A stretch of DNA of 64,000 nucleotides from Formosa sediminum (GCF_007197735.1 NZ_CP041637.1:2203001-2267000), one strand, 5' to 3'; shown: positions 44,931 to 54,674, numbered from the stretch's first letter. Translations and numbers: made by a program. The notes: a model not told the origin generated them from the letters alone.

Positions 44931-45485
44931 TTATTCAGATTTTATATTTTCAATTCTTAAATAATCTCTTAAACTTGGGTCAACATATTTTTTTTCATTC
45001 GTTTGTTTGTTTCTTACTTCGTTAAAGTCGTGGTCTTTGAAAAATGGACTGTTAAATAGTTTATGAATGTCCAATCCAAAAAACTCTAATTTCCCAATTA
45101 AATGTCTAAATTCATACTTTTCAGTCAAATTTTGCTTTTCGACAATATAGTTTCCAACTGAATTAAATAAAGATGAATATCCAATACAATTAGCTTTTTC
45201 TAATTCACAAATCAAATTCGGATTACTCGAAACTTTATTAAAAGTAAAGTCCAATTTTTCGCTTGTTATTTTATTGCTCAATTCAATTATTTCTTCAATA
45301 CTCAATATTTTATCACTGGTTCTATTATCAATTTCTTTAATTAACTTTTTGTCGGTCAGAGTAATATTATTTCTAGTATCAACTTCTAAATAATTAACCG
45401 AAATTCGGTATAAAAATCCACGAAATAGCATTATTAGAATTATAAAAAATCCGAAGTATTTAATGTTTTTTTTTAGTCTGTTCAC
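44931..45485 (-). CDS. Cassette 36: membrane-anchored, transglutaminase-like protein
   Basis: 184 residues from GTG 45485; TM at about 9-26 (IKYFGFFIILIMLFRGFLY). The extracytoplasmic part has KANCIGYSSLFNSVGNYIV, then EFRHLIGKLEF and FKDHDFNEVRN, compatible in order with the Cys/His/Asp triad of transglutaminase-like cysteine enzymes. Weak assignment. Confidence 0.5.
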   Translation of the reverse strand: MNRLKKNIKYFGFFIILIMLFRGFLYRISVNYLEVDTRNNITLTDKKLIKEIDNRTSDKILSIEEIIELSNKITSEKLDFTFNKVSSNPNLICELEKANCIGYSSLFNSVGNYIVEKQNLTEKYEFRHLIGKLEFFGLDIHKLFNSPFFKDHDFNEVRNKQTNEKKYVDPSLRDYLRIENIKSE

Positions 45486-45506
45486 AGTTTGTTTTAAATG
45501 GCTTAC

Positions 45507-45632
45507 AACGTGTTTGTGTAAGGAACGTTGCGATTTTGTACGCGAGGATTTTCCGCAGGAAAATCAGCAGTAAGCAAAATTGCAAGAACCAAACGATTGA
45601 ACTAAAGTAAGCAATGTTTTTTACACGGTGTT
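45507..45632 (-). repeat. attC-like site 37 (of non-coding cassette 37)
   Basis: 126 bp, same as site 5. Confidence 0.88.
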
Positions 45633-46064
45633 ATGTACAGGTTTATTTTCTTTCCACCATAAGAGTAAAAATCCATAGTTCTACATGTATTTTTAACCTT
45701 AAATATCAAAATAGGTAGTAGATATTTTTAGAAGGTTTAAAGGTTCAGATATTCAGCTCAAACCATTGGTTTATTATGTTTTTGTCGCAAAAAAATATAC
45801 CTGGGAAATCTCTTTTACCAATACAACTTTCTTAAAGTTCAGATTATTTTAAAATCCGTCAAAACTTAGAGTTTGCTATATTTTCGATGTAGAGAATGTT
45901 TCTAGGAAAGTTAAAATTCAGAGTGGTATTTTGCAACATTTTTTATTCCGCTAGAGTGAAATTCATAGTGTGTTTTTCAATTCAGCATTTCAATTTTTTC
46001 CTTACTTAGAAATCTGAAAACTTTAAATTAAGTAGGATTTTCGTTGGTTTGGGAACTTGTACAT
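45633..46064 (-). other. Cassette 37: non-coding cassette, copy 5 of 7
   Basis: 432 bp, appears identical to copy 4. Its right neighbour is site 38, of another type. Confidence 0.8.
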
Positions 46065-46189
46065 AACGGCTTCGGCTATGGATAGTTGCGTAGTTAGGTT
46101 ACTAATTTAGCAAAAGTTCTCGGACCAGAGGGAAATCCGTAGGATTTTCCGAGTAAGGATAGACCAAGCAATTATTTATAGCCATTGTT
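46065..46189 (-). repeat. attC-like site 38
   Basis: 125 bp; ends GTTAGCACCA / TGGTGCTAAC; outer arms GGCTATGG / ATAGCC. Confidence 0.85.
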
Positions 46190-46200
46190 AGCACCAGTTT

Positions 46201-47136
46201 TTATCTTTTTATTCTATTTCTCTCATAAAGTTTTAATTTCCAATTCTTTAAATCAATTCCAATTAAACCACTCCACAACCAATCGGTATCGGGTTTGAAT
46301 CCTTCATAGATATACGTTAATTCGTTCTCAGTTGCCAAGGGAATAGCTTTCAATGAGGAAACGGCAAGGTAATCGTTTACTATTGAATCTGTCAAATTAC
46401 CATTTTTGTATAAATACAAATAGTTTTCCGGTTTTGAGTAGTTTCCAAAAGATAGAATAGAAATCGTATCTGATTTATATATCAAAGAATTTTGCGAAAA
46501 TATTTCATGATATTCATGCTGAATATTTTTAAGCAACTTTTCGTTTTTGATTAAATCAGAAATTGGTTTAGGAACTTTATTTAAATTTAAATGTTTAGCA
46601 GAGTTGGTTGATATAACTATTATTGAATCACTTAATTGATTTTGGGTTTCATATGTTGCTATGTAAGAAGATTCTATTGAAGCATCGTAGAACTCATAGT
46701 TTTTTCTAGAAATTGTATCTATTATGATTTGTTCTTTATTTATTACAATAAGCCTATCAATACCATCTGTTGAAAAATATTTTTCGGCAATATTATCGGG
46801 TATTTTAACTCTTGATTCCAATTCATTTCTGAAAACAGTCTCTTGATAAGAGTTGTTAATTATGTTGGCAATTGAATCTGAATATTTATTTTTAAAACTT
46901 AATGTTATGTAGTACTCTTCACTATTGTAGAATTTTGTTAAAATGTCTACAAGTAGGAAAGGTTCATCCTTTGTTTTGATTTTCTGATTTTGAATCGAGT
47001 CCAAAGTAACCTCATTTTTTGAAGTTTCTTCTTTAATTTCTTTGTTGATTTCAGATTCTAAATCGGTTTTATTCAATTTTCTATTGTTACAACTAAAAAT
47101 TGTAATAAAGATTAAGAGTGTAGTCAATTTTTTCAT
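46201..47136 (-). CDS. Cassette 38: lipoprotein of unknown function
   Basis: 311 residues from ATG 47136 (a TTG precedes). SPII signal KLTTLLIFITIFSC, charged linker, then a large mature domain (YNSEEYYITLSFKNKYSDSI; NYLYLYKNGNLTDSIV). No known motif; periplasmic or surface location. Confidence 0.65.
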   Translation of the reverse strand: MKKLTTLLIFITIFSCNNRKLNKTDLESEINKEIKEETSKNEVTLDSIQNQKIKTKDEPFLLVDILTKFYNSEEYYITLSFKNKYSDSIANIINNSYQETVFRNELESRVKIPDNIAEKYFSTDGIDRLIVINKEQIIIDTISRKNYEFYDASIESSYIATYETQNQLSDSIIVISTNSAKHLNLNKVPKPISDLIKNEKLLKNIQHEYHEIFSQNSLIYKSDTISILSFGNYSKPENYLYLYKNGNLTDSIVNDYLAVSSLKAIPLATENELTYIYEGFKPDTDWLWSGLIGIDLKNWKLKLYERNRIKR

Positions 47137-47148
47137 CAAATTGGTGCT

Positions 47149-47275
47149 AACGTGTTTGTGTATGGTTAGTTGCGTGGTTAAGCAACTAAGTTAACAAACA
47201 TTTACGAACCCGAGAAAATTCCGCAGGAATTTTCGCAAGTAAGCACATAAAAAGCAATTAATTATACACGGTGTT
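47149..47275 (-). repeat. attC-like site 39
   Basis: 127 bp; ends GTTGGCAAA / TTTGCCAAC; stem GAAAATTCC/GGAATTTTC; near copy of site 29. Confidence 0.85.
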
Positions 47276-47284
47276 GGCAAATCG

Positions 47285-48577
47285 TTATTTTGGATATTCC
47301 TTAAAGTTCGTATTAATTTCTTCAATGTTCTGAAACCAATTAAATAGTTTTAAATCTTCAATTACTTCATCTTCCTTTTCTTTCGGAAATGGTTCAATAT
47401 TTTCTATGTATCCGAATTTAAAATGTGTTAATTTATTTGAAGTAGAAATTACAATTATTTTACCAGCTTTATATTTATTCCATACACAATAACCTTCTGC
47501 GGCTAATTGCATTGAAATCATTACGTGTTCGTGTTCCATTTTTTCTCCGTGAAGTACCATTGCAACGATTATGTCATTTATAGTTCCATATCTTCTAGCA
47601 ACAAAATATCCGCTTTCATTTTTATATCGATTATGAAATTCAAAAAAAGTTTGTCCAAAAATTCGTCTTTCAAAACGACTTAAGGAAAGAAGTTCTGTCG
47701 CGATTTTAATATTATTTGGGTTATTTCTATAAAGCACTTCTCGTTTAACGAATTCGTCAACGAAGTAACTAACTTTATCATCTTTCTTTTTTCTTTGAAC
47801 TTCCTTTCGTTTTAGATATTCCTCCCATTTACCGTCTAATTGAATACTCGCTCCATTGTATTCATCTGAATAGAGGTTTTTGTTGAATTTTCTATCATTA
47901 AAAAGATAATCTGCTAATAAATCTAATTCGCTTCCCGAAAAAAGGATAAAACGTTTTTTATTTTTTAATAGTTCTGTATTATATTGAAAAAATGATTTAT
48001 TTGTTTCCTTATCCCAATCATTTTCTTCTCCAAGCATCATTACAAGTTCTGTTTCTTTAAACGTAAACTCTCTTTCTTTGAGATATTCAATGAAATCAGG
48101 AATAGTATTTAATTCAGTAACTATACCTAAAAATGAATTCCAGTTCAGAATATGTGCAAACTCATTGTTTTTAGTAATTAAACCACCAGGATGAAATAAA
48201 GGAACTGTATTCAAATTAATTATCAATCTATGAACACTATCATAATTTTCAGGCGAAAAATCAAAAGAGCCAGTTTCTGGATGATTAAAACTAACGTTAT
48301 TATTTTTGTTAAGTAATTTTCTTTCCGCTCCGTGAATTTGTGCGATTGCTTTTTTTAAAGTTGAACGAAAGTAACGTTCATAGTTTCCCTTAAATGAATA
48401 ATTCTTAATTGAAATTATTATTAAATGGTTTTGGAAAATTATTAGTAAATCACAAATCTCTTTTTTATTTCCTAATTCATCTTTCGGATTCGGAAAGCAC
48501 CAATATTTTAAATAAGTGTCAAATGCAATTCTATTTACAGCTTCTTCTCCCTTAATTCCGATTTCGTTACTGTCCAT
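47285..48577 (-). CDS. Cassette 39: nuclease-related (PD-(D/E)XK/NERD-like) protein
   Basis: 430 residues, soluble. The N-terminus IGIKGEEAVNRIAFDTY (E11/E12), KEICDLLIIFQN (D43) and HLIIISIKNYSFKG (K58) follow the NERD/PD-(D/E)XK order, but the acidic residue before x-Lys is Ser56, so catalysis is uncertain. The C-terminal half is unassigned. Possibly a restriction-like defence factor. Confidence 0.6.
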   Translation of the reverse strand: MDSNEIGIKGEEAVNRIAFDTYLKYWCFPNPKDELGNKKEICDLLIIFQNHLIIISIKNYSFKGNYERYFRSTLKKAIAQIHGAERKLLNKNNNVSFNHPETGSFDFSPENYDSVHRLIINLNTVPLFHPGGLITKNNEFAHILNWNSFLGIVTELNTIPDFIEYLKEREFTFKETELVMMLGEENDWDKETNKSFFQYNTELLKNKKRFILFSGSELDLLADYLFNDRKFNKNLYSDEYNGASIQLDGKWEEYLKRKEVQRKKKDDKVSYFVDEFVKREVLYRNNPNNIKIATELLSLSRFERRIFGQTFFEFHNRYKNESGYFVARRYGTINDIIVAMVLHGEKMEHEHVMISMQLAAEGYCVWNKYKAGKIIVISTSNKLTHFKFGYIENIEPFPKEKEDEVIEDLKLFNWFQNIEEINTNFKEYPK

Positions 48578-48592
48578 TCTCTAATGTTTGCC

Positions 48593-48719
48593 AACGTGTT
48601 TGTGTATGGTTAGTTGCGTGGTTTAGCAACTAATTTAGCAAACTTTTACGAACCAGAGAAAATTCCGCAGGAATTTTCGCAAGTAGGCAAGAACCAAGCA
48701 ATTAATTATACACGGTGTT
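48593..48719 (-). repeat. attC-like site 40
   Basis: 127 bp; ends GTTGTGCGTA / TACGCACAAC; stem GAAAATTCC/GGAATTTTC; homologous to site 29. Confidence 0.87.
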
Positions 48720-48739
48720 GTGCGTAGGCTTTTTCATAT

Positions 48740-49249
48740 TCAATTGAATAAAGATTTACCTAAATTTTTAAACACATCAATATATGATTTTTTTCTATTC
48801 GTTAAGGCTCGTTCTGGATATAATTCCGCTTCGTTTTTCAATTCAGATGCAATTTGTTTTAATTCCTCATTATTAAATTCACAATCCACATAAAATTCTT
48901 CGTCATCTTTGGCATTCGGATGGCGAGATTCTAAATCAAACGTTATTCTTATCCGTTTTTTATCCGCAAATTTTTTAGTTAGTTCAAATTCCAAATTTGG
49001 TTCCATAAACACAAGTGAATCAGTATCTGTTTCTATGTTATTCGAAAGTTGCTCAAACCATTCAATAATGTCTTTTAAATCTCTAACCAAAAGCGAAGGG
49101 TCAACAGTTTCCCAATTTCCGCAATCACTTTTTACTTTTAAATAAACCAACAACCAATTTGAATCATATTCACAATCAGTTATTTCAGGAAACTGATAAT
49201 TGGTTATCCTAAATTCAACTGTTTGGTTATTTATTCCTTTAAATATCAT
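48740..49249 (-). CDS. Cassette 40: WapI-family-like immunity protein (copy 2)
   Basis: 169 residues, differing from the cassette 29 protein at only a few positions, for example LVYLKVKSD for LVYLKIKSD and ESRHPN for ESRNPN. Same leader and same cassette ends. The substitutions are mostly conservative, so both copies may be functional. See cassette 29 for the motifs. Confidence 0.65.
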   Translation of the reverse strand: MIFKGINNQTVEFRITNYQFPEITDCEYDSNWLLVYLKVKSDCGNWETVDPSLLVRDLKDIIEWFEQLSNNIETDTDSLVFMEPNLEFELTKKFADKKRIRITFDLESRHPNAKDDEEFYVDCEFNNEELKQIASELKNEAELYPERALTNRKKSYIDVFKNLGKSLFN

Positions 49250-49333
49250 TTAATTCAGATTGTTTTTTCGTTCGTAAGTAGTTGGAAAGTTTAAATTCCA
49301 GCTCGATTTTCGTTGGTTTCACAGCTTACGCAC

Positions 49334-49457
49334 AACGTGTTTGTATATGGTTTGTTGCGTGGTTAAGCAACTAAGTTAACAAATAAAAACCGAATAGAAA
49401 ATCCGCGAGGATTTTCGTAAGTAGGCTAAAACCTAGCAATAAATTATATACGTTGTT
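49334..49457 (-). repeat. attC-like site 41
   Basis: 124 bp; ends GTTGGGCGT / ACGCCCAAC; stem GAAAATCC/GGATTTTC. Its outer arm supplies the hamB stop. Confidence 0.85.
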
Positions 49458-51564
49458 GGGCGTTCGTTATTTTTATTCCATCAAAAAAGTAATCTAAAAT
49501 ATATTTATCAAACTCATCTAGTCCTTCTGTTTTTCTAACTATTTGTTCTTGACCAATTTCGTTAAATTCTTCAATTGCCTTATGAATAGTTAATTCGCTA
49601 TCATAGAAATCAATAATTTTCGATTTTTGAAACTTTTTAGAAATCATTCTAGGTAAACCATATTCTTCTAATTGAAAAACAACTTTTGGTAGGAATGCTT
49701 GTGAACAATAACCAATAAACTTAGAAATGTCATATCCTTTTCCAACTAATATTTCTTTTTGTAACGCATTAACATCTTTTAAAAGTGAAGAAAATTTGTA
49801 AGTTACATTTCTTTCTAATTTAAAAAATTCATCTATTCCAACATCATAATCTTCTAATTCATTAAGTAACTCTGGGATTGATTTACTCCAATTACGAGCG
49901 ATTGTTTTTATGAACTCAACAAATGTTTTGTTTTTCGCTTCCCAGTTACCTGGTTGAAGATTTATAATTTTATAAAGCAACCTATCCCAGTTTTTTGGCT
50001 TAAATTCATTTAAATGATATAAGCCATTCCATTCATCTGGATTTGTTTTTAGGTCAATTGCAATTTTTTTTATTAAGTCTGAATTACTTGATTGAAAAGC
50101 CGATTCACTCTTCAACTTTTCATAAACTTGAAAACCCATTATTGAGGTCATTTCTTCTTGGTGCGACTTTAATAAAGCTAGTTGTTCTTTAGTTAATAAA
50201 CCTCCATATTGTTCTGCATCTAAATCCCCAATAATTTCATTTGGAAAAGGAATGTCTAATTGAGTTTGAGCTTGTTCAGGTGGTTTTTCTAAAATGTAAA
50301 TTTTACCAATAAAATGTTTGAACATTCGACCTCCTCTACCAATAATATTTTTATAGGTGAAGTCATCAAGTTTTGCAGCTCCTTTTCTATTTCTCCAAAT
50401 AATTACATTTTCAGCAGATGTATTTACTCCTTCAATAATTGAGGAAGTTGAAATTAAGTTATTGATTCCTTTATCTTCTTCAAATAATCTTACCTGTATT
50501 TGGCTTAGTGAACGATGTAGTCGTCCATTATGAACTCCAACACCTCTTTTTATTAATTTAGTAAGACTCCAATTAAAGTCATAATTTTTTACAAGCCAAT
50601 TAGAAAACATTGTAAGTAAATTGTTATCTAATTCTGAATAAGTAGATTGAAATAGGTTAGTTAGACTTTCAATGTTTGAATAAGTCCCTGCATAAATAAG
50701 TGATTTAGTATTATTTTTTTCTAAAATATCGAGTAAGACTTTACTCTTTTGGGCAGTGTCATTATTTTCTATTTCATTATATAATTCGTGTTTTTCAAGG
50801 AAAACTGTATTAAAATCCATTCTATGAAACTCCATATCTTCTGTTAATGGATTGTCATCTATACTTGAAATATTTGGAGCCAAATAATATTTTTGTTTTG
50901 CTTTTTCGCCTAATTTAATCATTGCTCGAACTAGGCTAGGAGACCTTTCTTTATCAAACTTATAACCAGCTTTATAAAATTCGTCAATAATCATAATGTC
51001 AAATTCATTGACAATATTGATATAATTCAAAGCTCTTTCTTGTGGGAAAATAAAAATGTTTTTTTCAGAGAGTGTTACATCTGAAGTTGTAATTATTTTA
51101 TATTCATCAGCAAATTTTTTATATAAACGCCTTCTTGTTTCGTCAGTTAAGGCTAGAGTTGGTACAATTATTAAAACATTATTTGGTTTCTTTAACTTAA
51201 TATAAGCATCAATAACAAAACTTTTTCCAAAACTTGTTGGAGCACTAACAGCAATGTTACGTCCTTCTAAGAGCTTTTTTAATAGTAATGATTGTTCTCT
51301 ATGTAGAGTTAAAGGAACTTGTTCTCCGACATCTACTTTAAAGGCATCATAGATAAATCGTTCTTCCCAATTTGATGTTTCTGGGTCTAAATATGGGAAA
51401 AGACCTGTTTCTCTTATTAAATGATTTACTAAAGGATTATAATTTAATTCATTAGTATTATGATAATCTAATAATTTGATTAATTCTTGTCTAGCTTCAT
51501 TGTCTTTTTCAGATATTAAAAGTTCGTTTATTATATGACATTTTTCGAAAACTTGTTTTTGCAT
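49444..51564 (-). CDS. hamB: Cassette 41: Hachiman helicase HamB
   Basis: 706 residues, SF2 helicase: Walker A APTSFGKS (108-115), IIVPTLALTDETRRRLY (motif Ia region), DEFY Walker B (194-197), SLIYAG (IV), STSSIIEGVNTSAENVI (V) and IGRGGRMFKH (VI). In Hachiman, HamB is a DNA-sensing ATPase that releases the HamA nuclease. It starts 2 bp after hamA. The last residues (QQRI) and the stop lie inside site 41. It appears complete. Confidence 0.85.
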   Translation of the reverse strand: MQKQVFEKCHIINELLISEKDNEARQELIKLLDYHNTNELNYNPLVNHLIRETGLFPYLDPETSNWEERFIYDAFKVDVGEQVPLTLHREQSLLLKKLLEGRNIAVSAPTSFGKSFVIDAYIKLKKPNNVLIIVPTLALTDETRRRLYKKFADEYKIITTSDVTLSEKNIFIFPQERALNYINIVNEFDIMIIDEFYKAGYKFDKERSPSLVRAMIKLGEKAKQKYYLAPNISSIDDNPLTEDMEFHRMDFNTVFLEKHELYNEIENNDTAQKSKVLLDILEKNNTKSLIYAGTYSNIESLTNLFQSTYSELDNNLLTMFSNWLVKNYDFNWSLTKLIKRGVGVHNGRLHRSLSQIQVRLFEEDKGINNLISTSSIIEGVNTSAENVIIWRNRKGAAKLDDFTYKNIIGRGGRMFKHFIGKIYILEKPPEQAQTQLDIPFPNEIIGDLDAEQYGGLLTKEQLALLKSHQEEMTSIMGFQVYEKLKSESAFQSSNSDLIKKIAIDLKTNPDEWNGLYHLNEFKPKNWDRLLYKIINLQPGNWEAKNKTFVEFIKTIARNWSKSIPELLNELEDYDVGIDEFFKLERNVTYKFSSLLKDVNALQKEILVGKGYDISKFIGYCSQAFLPKVVFQLEEYGLPRMISKKFQKSKIIDFYDSELTIHKAIEEFNEIGQEQIVRKTEGLDEFDKYILDYFFDGIKITNAQQRI

Positions 51565-51566
51565 AT

Positions 51567-52487
51567 TTAATCTCTATAAACTTTTGCTATTTGAATGAAT
51601 TTATTAACTATTTGCTCTTTTTCGGCAACTGGAAAAAGAATTATATGAAAATTTATTTTCTCATATAAATGTACGTCAGTACATTTATTAATTTGTTTTT
51701 TAAAGTATTGAGTTGCTCTTTCTTTATGATAAGCAATTACTTCTTTTTTATATTCATCTGTTAAGCTAGTACCTGATTTAGTTTTTTCACATTCGTACAG
51801 TAATAAAATGGGAATGTTTAAAATGGGCTTTATATTATCTATTGACTCTCCTTGTGATAAGCTTGATTTGATTTTAGCTCTTAAATCATCTGAGATTTCA
51901 TTAAAATCGTTAATATCACTTAGATTAGTAATTATTCCATTTTCTTTTTTTATTTTATTTAAGCTAATAGAGTCCTTTACAGAATCTACTATTTTATCTA
52001 ATCTAGCATTTTCAATACTGTTGTAAAATTTTGATTCGCCAAACCAAAGGGAAAAACTATCTTCGGATTCAACTACAATATGAACACTATCAGCTCCTTT
52101 AGCTTCATCATTTTGGTTTTGTTTGTAGAATATTTTTGGTACAATTGGTAATGCCTTGTAATGTTTTTTCATTATTCCATAAAGAACAATTTCTGCAATT
52201 TCACTTCCTTTACCAAAAGATTTATCTCCTTCAACTAATCTTAGTTTTTTAGCTGATTCAATTAATACAGAACCTTCTCCATCATTTAAAAGAGCCTGTC
52301 TTTCACTGTAACTTAAAGCCGTTTCTTTAATATTATTCCATACAAAATTTTGAAATTTTTCATATCTCCATTTCCCATCTTCAAAGTCATTTATAATTCC
52401 AAGTACAGATTTATTATTAGTAGGATTTAACGTGTCATCTAAATTTACGTCATCAAATATTTCATTAAGTATAATTTCAAATTTCAT
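51567..52487 (-). CDS. hamA: Cassette 41: Hachiman effector HamA (DUF1837 nuclease)
   Basis: 306 residues. The DUF1837 core is clear: FGKGSEIAEIVLYGIMKKHY (91-110), VPKIFYKQ, KGADSVHIV with D133 and LWFGESKFY with E151/K153, the PD-(D/E)XK pattern. Published work on Hachiman shows HamA degrades DNA when HamB senses damaged or phage-altered DNA. First gene of the pair, 25 bp inside the cassette boundary. Confidence 0.85.
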   Translation of the reverse strand: MKFEIILNEIFDDVNLDDTLNPTNNKSVLGIINDFEDGKWRYEKFQNFVWNNIKETALSYSERQALLNDGEGSVLIESAKKLRLVEGDKSFGKGSEIAEIVLYGIMKKHYKALPIVPKIFYKQNQNDEAKGADSVHIVVESEDSFSLWFGESKFYNSIENARLDKIVDSVKDSISLNKIKKENGIITNLSDINDFNEISDDLRAKIKSSLSQGESIDNIKPILNIPILLLYECEKTKSGTSLTDEYKKEVIAYHKERATQYFKKQINKCTDVHLYEKINFHIILFPVAEKEQIVNKFIQIAKVYRD

Positions 52488-52511
52488 TCGTGTTTTTTTT
52501 TAATGACGCCC

Positions 52512-52637
52512 AACGTGTTTGTGTAAGGAACGTTGCGATTTTGTACGCGAGGATTTTCCGCAGGAAAATCAGCAGCAAGCAAAATTGCAAGAACCAAACG
52601 ATTGAACTAAAATAAGCAATGTTTTTTACACGGTGTT
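52512..52637 (-). repeat. attC-like site 42 (of non-coding cassette 42)
   Basis: 126 bp, same as site 5 with minor changes (CAGCAAGC, AAATAAGC) shared with site 43. Confidence 0.88.
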
Positions 52638-53069
52638 ATGTACAGGTTTATTTTCTTTCTACCATAAGAGTAAAAATCCATAGTTCTACATGTATTTTTA
52701 ACCTTAAATATCAAAATAGGTAGTAGATATTTTTAGAAGGTTTAAGGGTTCAGATATTCAGCTCAAACCATTGGTTTACAATGTTTTTGTCGTAAAAAAA
52801 TATACCTGGGAAATCTCTTTTACCAATACAACTTTCTTAAAGTTCAGATTATTTTAAAATTCGTCAAAACTTACAGTTTGCTATATTTTCGATGTAGAGA
52901 ATGTTTCTAGGAAAGTTAAAATTCAGAGTGGTATTTTGTAACATTTTTTTATTCCGCTAGAGTGAAATTCATAGTGTGTTTTCAATTCAGCATTTCAATT
53001 TTTTCTTTACTTAGAAATCTAAAAACTTTAAATTAAGTAGGATTTTCGTTGGTTGGGGAACTTGTACAT
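52638..53069 (-). other. Cassette 42: non-coding cassette, copy 6 of 7
   Basis: 432 bp; the more divergent branch, for example TTTAAGGGTTCAGATATTC and TTTACAATG. Tandem with copy 7. Confidence 0.8.
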
Positions 53070-53195
53070 AACGTGTTTGTGTAAGGAACGTTGCGATTTT
53101 GTACGCGAGGATTTTCCGCAGGAAAATCAGCAGCAAGCAAAATTGCAAGAACCAAACGATTGAACTAAAATAAGCAATGTTTTTTACACGGTGTT
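53070..53195 (-). repeat. attC-like site 43 (of non-coding cassette 43)
   Basis: 126 bp, identical to site 42 on reading. Confidence 0.88.
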
Positions 53196-53628
53196 ATGTA
53201 CAGGTTTATTTTCTTTCCACCATAAGAGTAAAAATCCATAGTTCTACATGTATTTTTAACCTTAAATATCAAAATAGGTAATAGATGTTTTTAGAAGGTT
53301 TAAGGGTTCTGATATTCAGCTCAAACCATTGGTTTACTATGTTTTTGTCGCAAAAAAATATACCTGGGAAATCTCTTTTACCAATACAACTTTCTTAAAG
53401 TTCAGATTATTTTAAAATCCGTCAAAACTTACAGTTTGCTATATTTTCGATGTAGAGAATGTTTCTAGGAAAGTTAAAATTCAGAGTGGTATTTTGCAAT
53501 ATTTTTTTATTCAGCTAGAGTGAAATTCATAGTGTGTTTTTCAATTCAGCATTTCAATTTTTTCCTTACTTAGAAATCTAAAAACTTTAAATTAAGTAGG
53601 ATTTTCGTTGGTTTGGGAACTTGTACAT
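53196..53628 (-). other. Cassette 43: non-coding cassette, copy 7 of 7
   Basis: 433 bp; carries its own substitutions (GTAATAGATG, TTCTGATATT), so copies 6 and 7 are an older tandem pair than copies 1-5. Confidence 0.8.
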
Positions 53629-53751
53629 AACGGTCTCGGCTATGAGTAGTTGCGTGGTTTAGCGATTAACTTTGCAAGTACACTCCAAACTGAAAATCCG
53701 CTAGGATTTTCAGAAGTAGGCGAGAACAAGCAATTACTTATAGCCATTGTT
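53629..53751 (-). repeat. attC-like site 44
   Basis: 123 bp; ends GTTGCCATTA / TAATGGCAAC; stem GAAAATCC/GGATTTTC with loop GCTA. Confidence 0.85.
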
Positions 53752-53755
53752 GCCA

Positions 53756-54664
53756 TTAGTTATTTTTTATTCGTTTTAGTTTAATTACGGAGAAATAAAC
53801 TTTGTCGTCAGTATTCCACTTTAGATAATCTCTCTCTTGAGAAACAACCTTAAATTTTGAGTAAACTTCATTGTTTAGAAGAAAGGTCAGAATATAATTT
53901 TTGTCATCATATTTCCATTTTCCTAAATGTTCAGTTTCTGTCCAATTCTCAATATTTATGTCAGTTATCCTTAATTTTCCGCTTCTCTTAAAATTTAAAT
54001 CGGTAAAGTCTTTATTTTTATTCTGTTCTGATTTAATTAGTCCGCTGTTCAATTTCACGAAATCCTCTTTAAAGTTTAGAACTTTGTATAGACTAATAGA
54101 GTCAGCTTTATAGAAATTCTGTTTTTCATTATTTGCAAACCATTCTGTTTTATTGAAATTGATACTTCTTATTTCTCTCTCAAAATCTTTTAGAGTTACT
54201 TGATTTTCTTTTTTTGAATAGTCTCCATACGCTATTTTTTTATCAAAATCGACACTTAAATAATCGGTAAAGCAACTAAAAAAGTCATAGTCATTTTTTT
54301 CGCCATTCTCATCAGTTTCTATTAACAAAGAAGGTGTAATTAAATAGTATTTTCCGATTTCAAAGTTTGCAATGTATGGCCGACATAAAGCTCCATTGTC
54401 TCCCCAAATTTTTATTTTTTTGCGTTTTTCAGAACCTACATATTTTTCAATTATTTCTACTGTCATTGACAAAGGCATTTTTCCATCATAGCCGTCAATT
54501 TGCTCTTCAATAAAGTCTGAGTATTCAATTACTTTTATTAGCGCAACCAATTCAGAGCCTTTAGAAATATTACTGAACGAACAATCCCCTGTACATTCAC
54601 AACTACAAGCAAATGATTTTATTGAAATCAGTAGTATAAAAAGTATGGCGAAAGTTTTTTTCAT
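53756..54664 (-). CDS. Cassette 44: exported Cys-Ser-Cys protein, NTR/TIMP-like
   Basis: 302 residues from ATG 54664 (four earlier residues are read through the boundary). Signal FAILFILLISIKSFA then CSCECTGDCSF, a mature N-terminal Cys-x-Cys as in netrin/TIMP-like domains, followed by VEIIEKYVGSEKRKKIKIWG. The Cys may instead be a lipidation site. Unknown function. Confidence 0.55.
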   Translation of the reverse strand: MKKTFAILFILLISIKSFACSCECTGDCSFSNISKGSELVALIKVIEYSDFIEEQIDGYDGKMPLSMTVEIIEKYVGSEKRKKIKIWGDNGALCRPYIANFEIGKYYLITPSLLIETDENGEKNDYDFFSCFTDYLSVDFDKKIAYGDYSKKENQVTLKDFEREIRSINFNKTEWFANNEKQNFYKADSISLYKVLNFKEDFVKLNSGLIKSEQNKNKDFTDLNFKRSGKLRITDINIENWTETEHLGKWKYDDKNYILTFLLNNEVYSKFKVVSQERDYLKWNTDDKVYFSVIKLKRIKNN

Positions 54665-54674
54665 AATTAATGGC

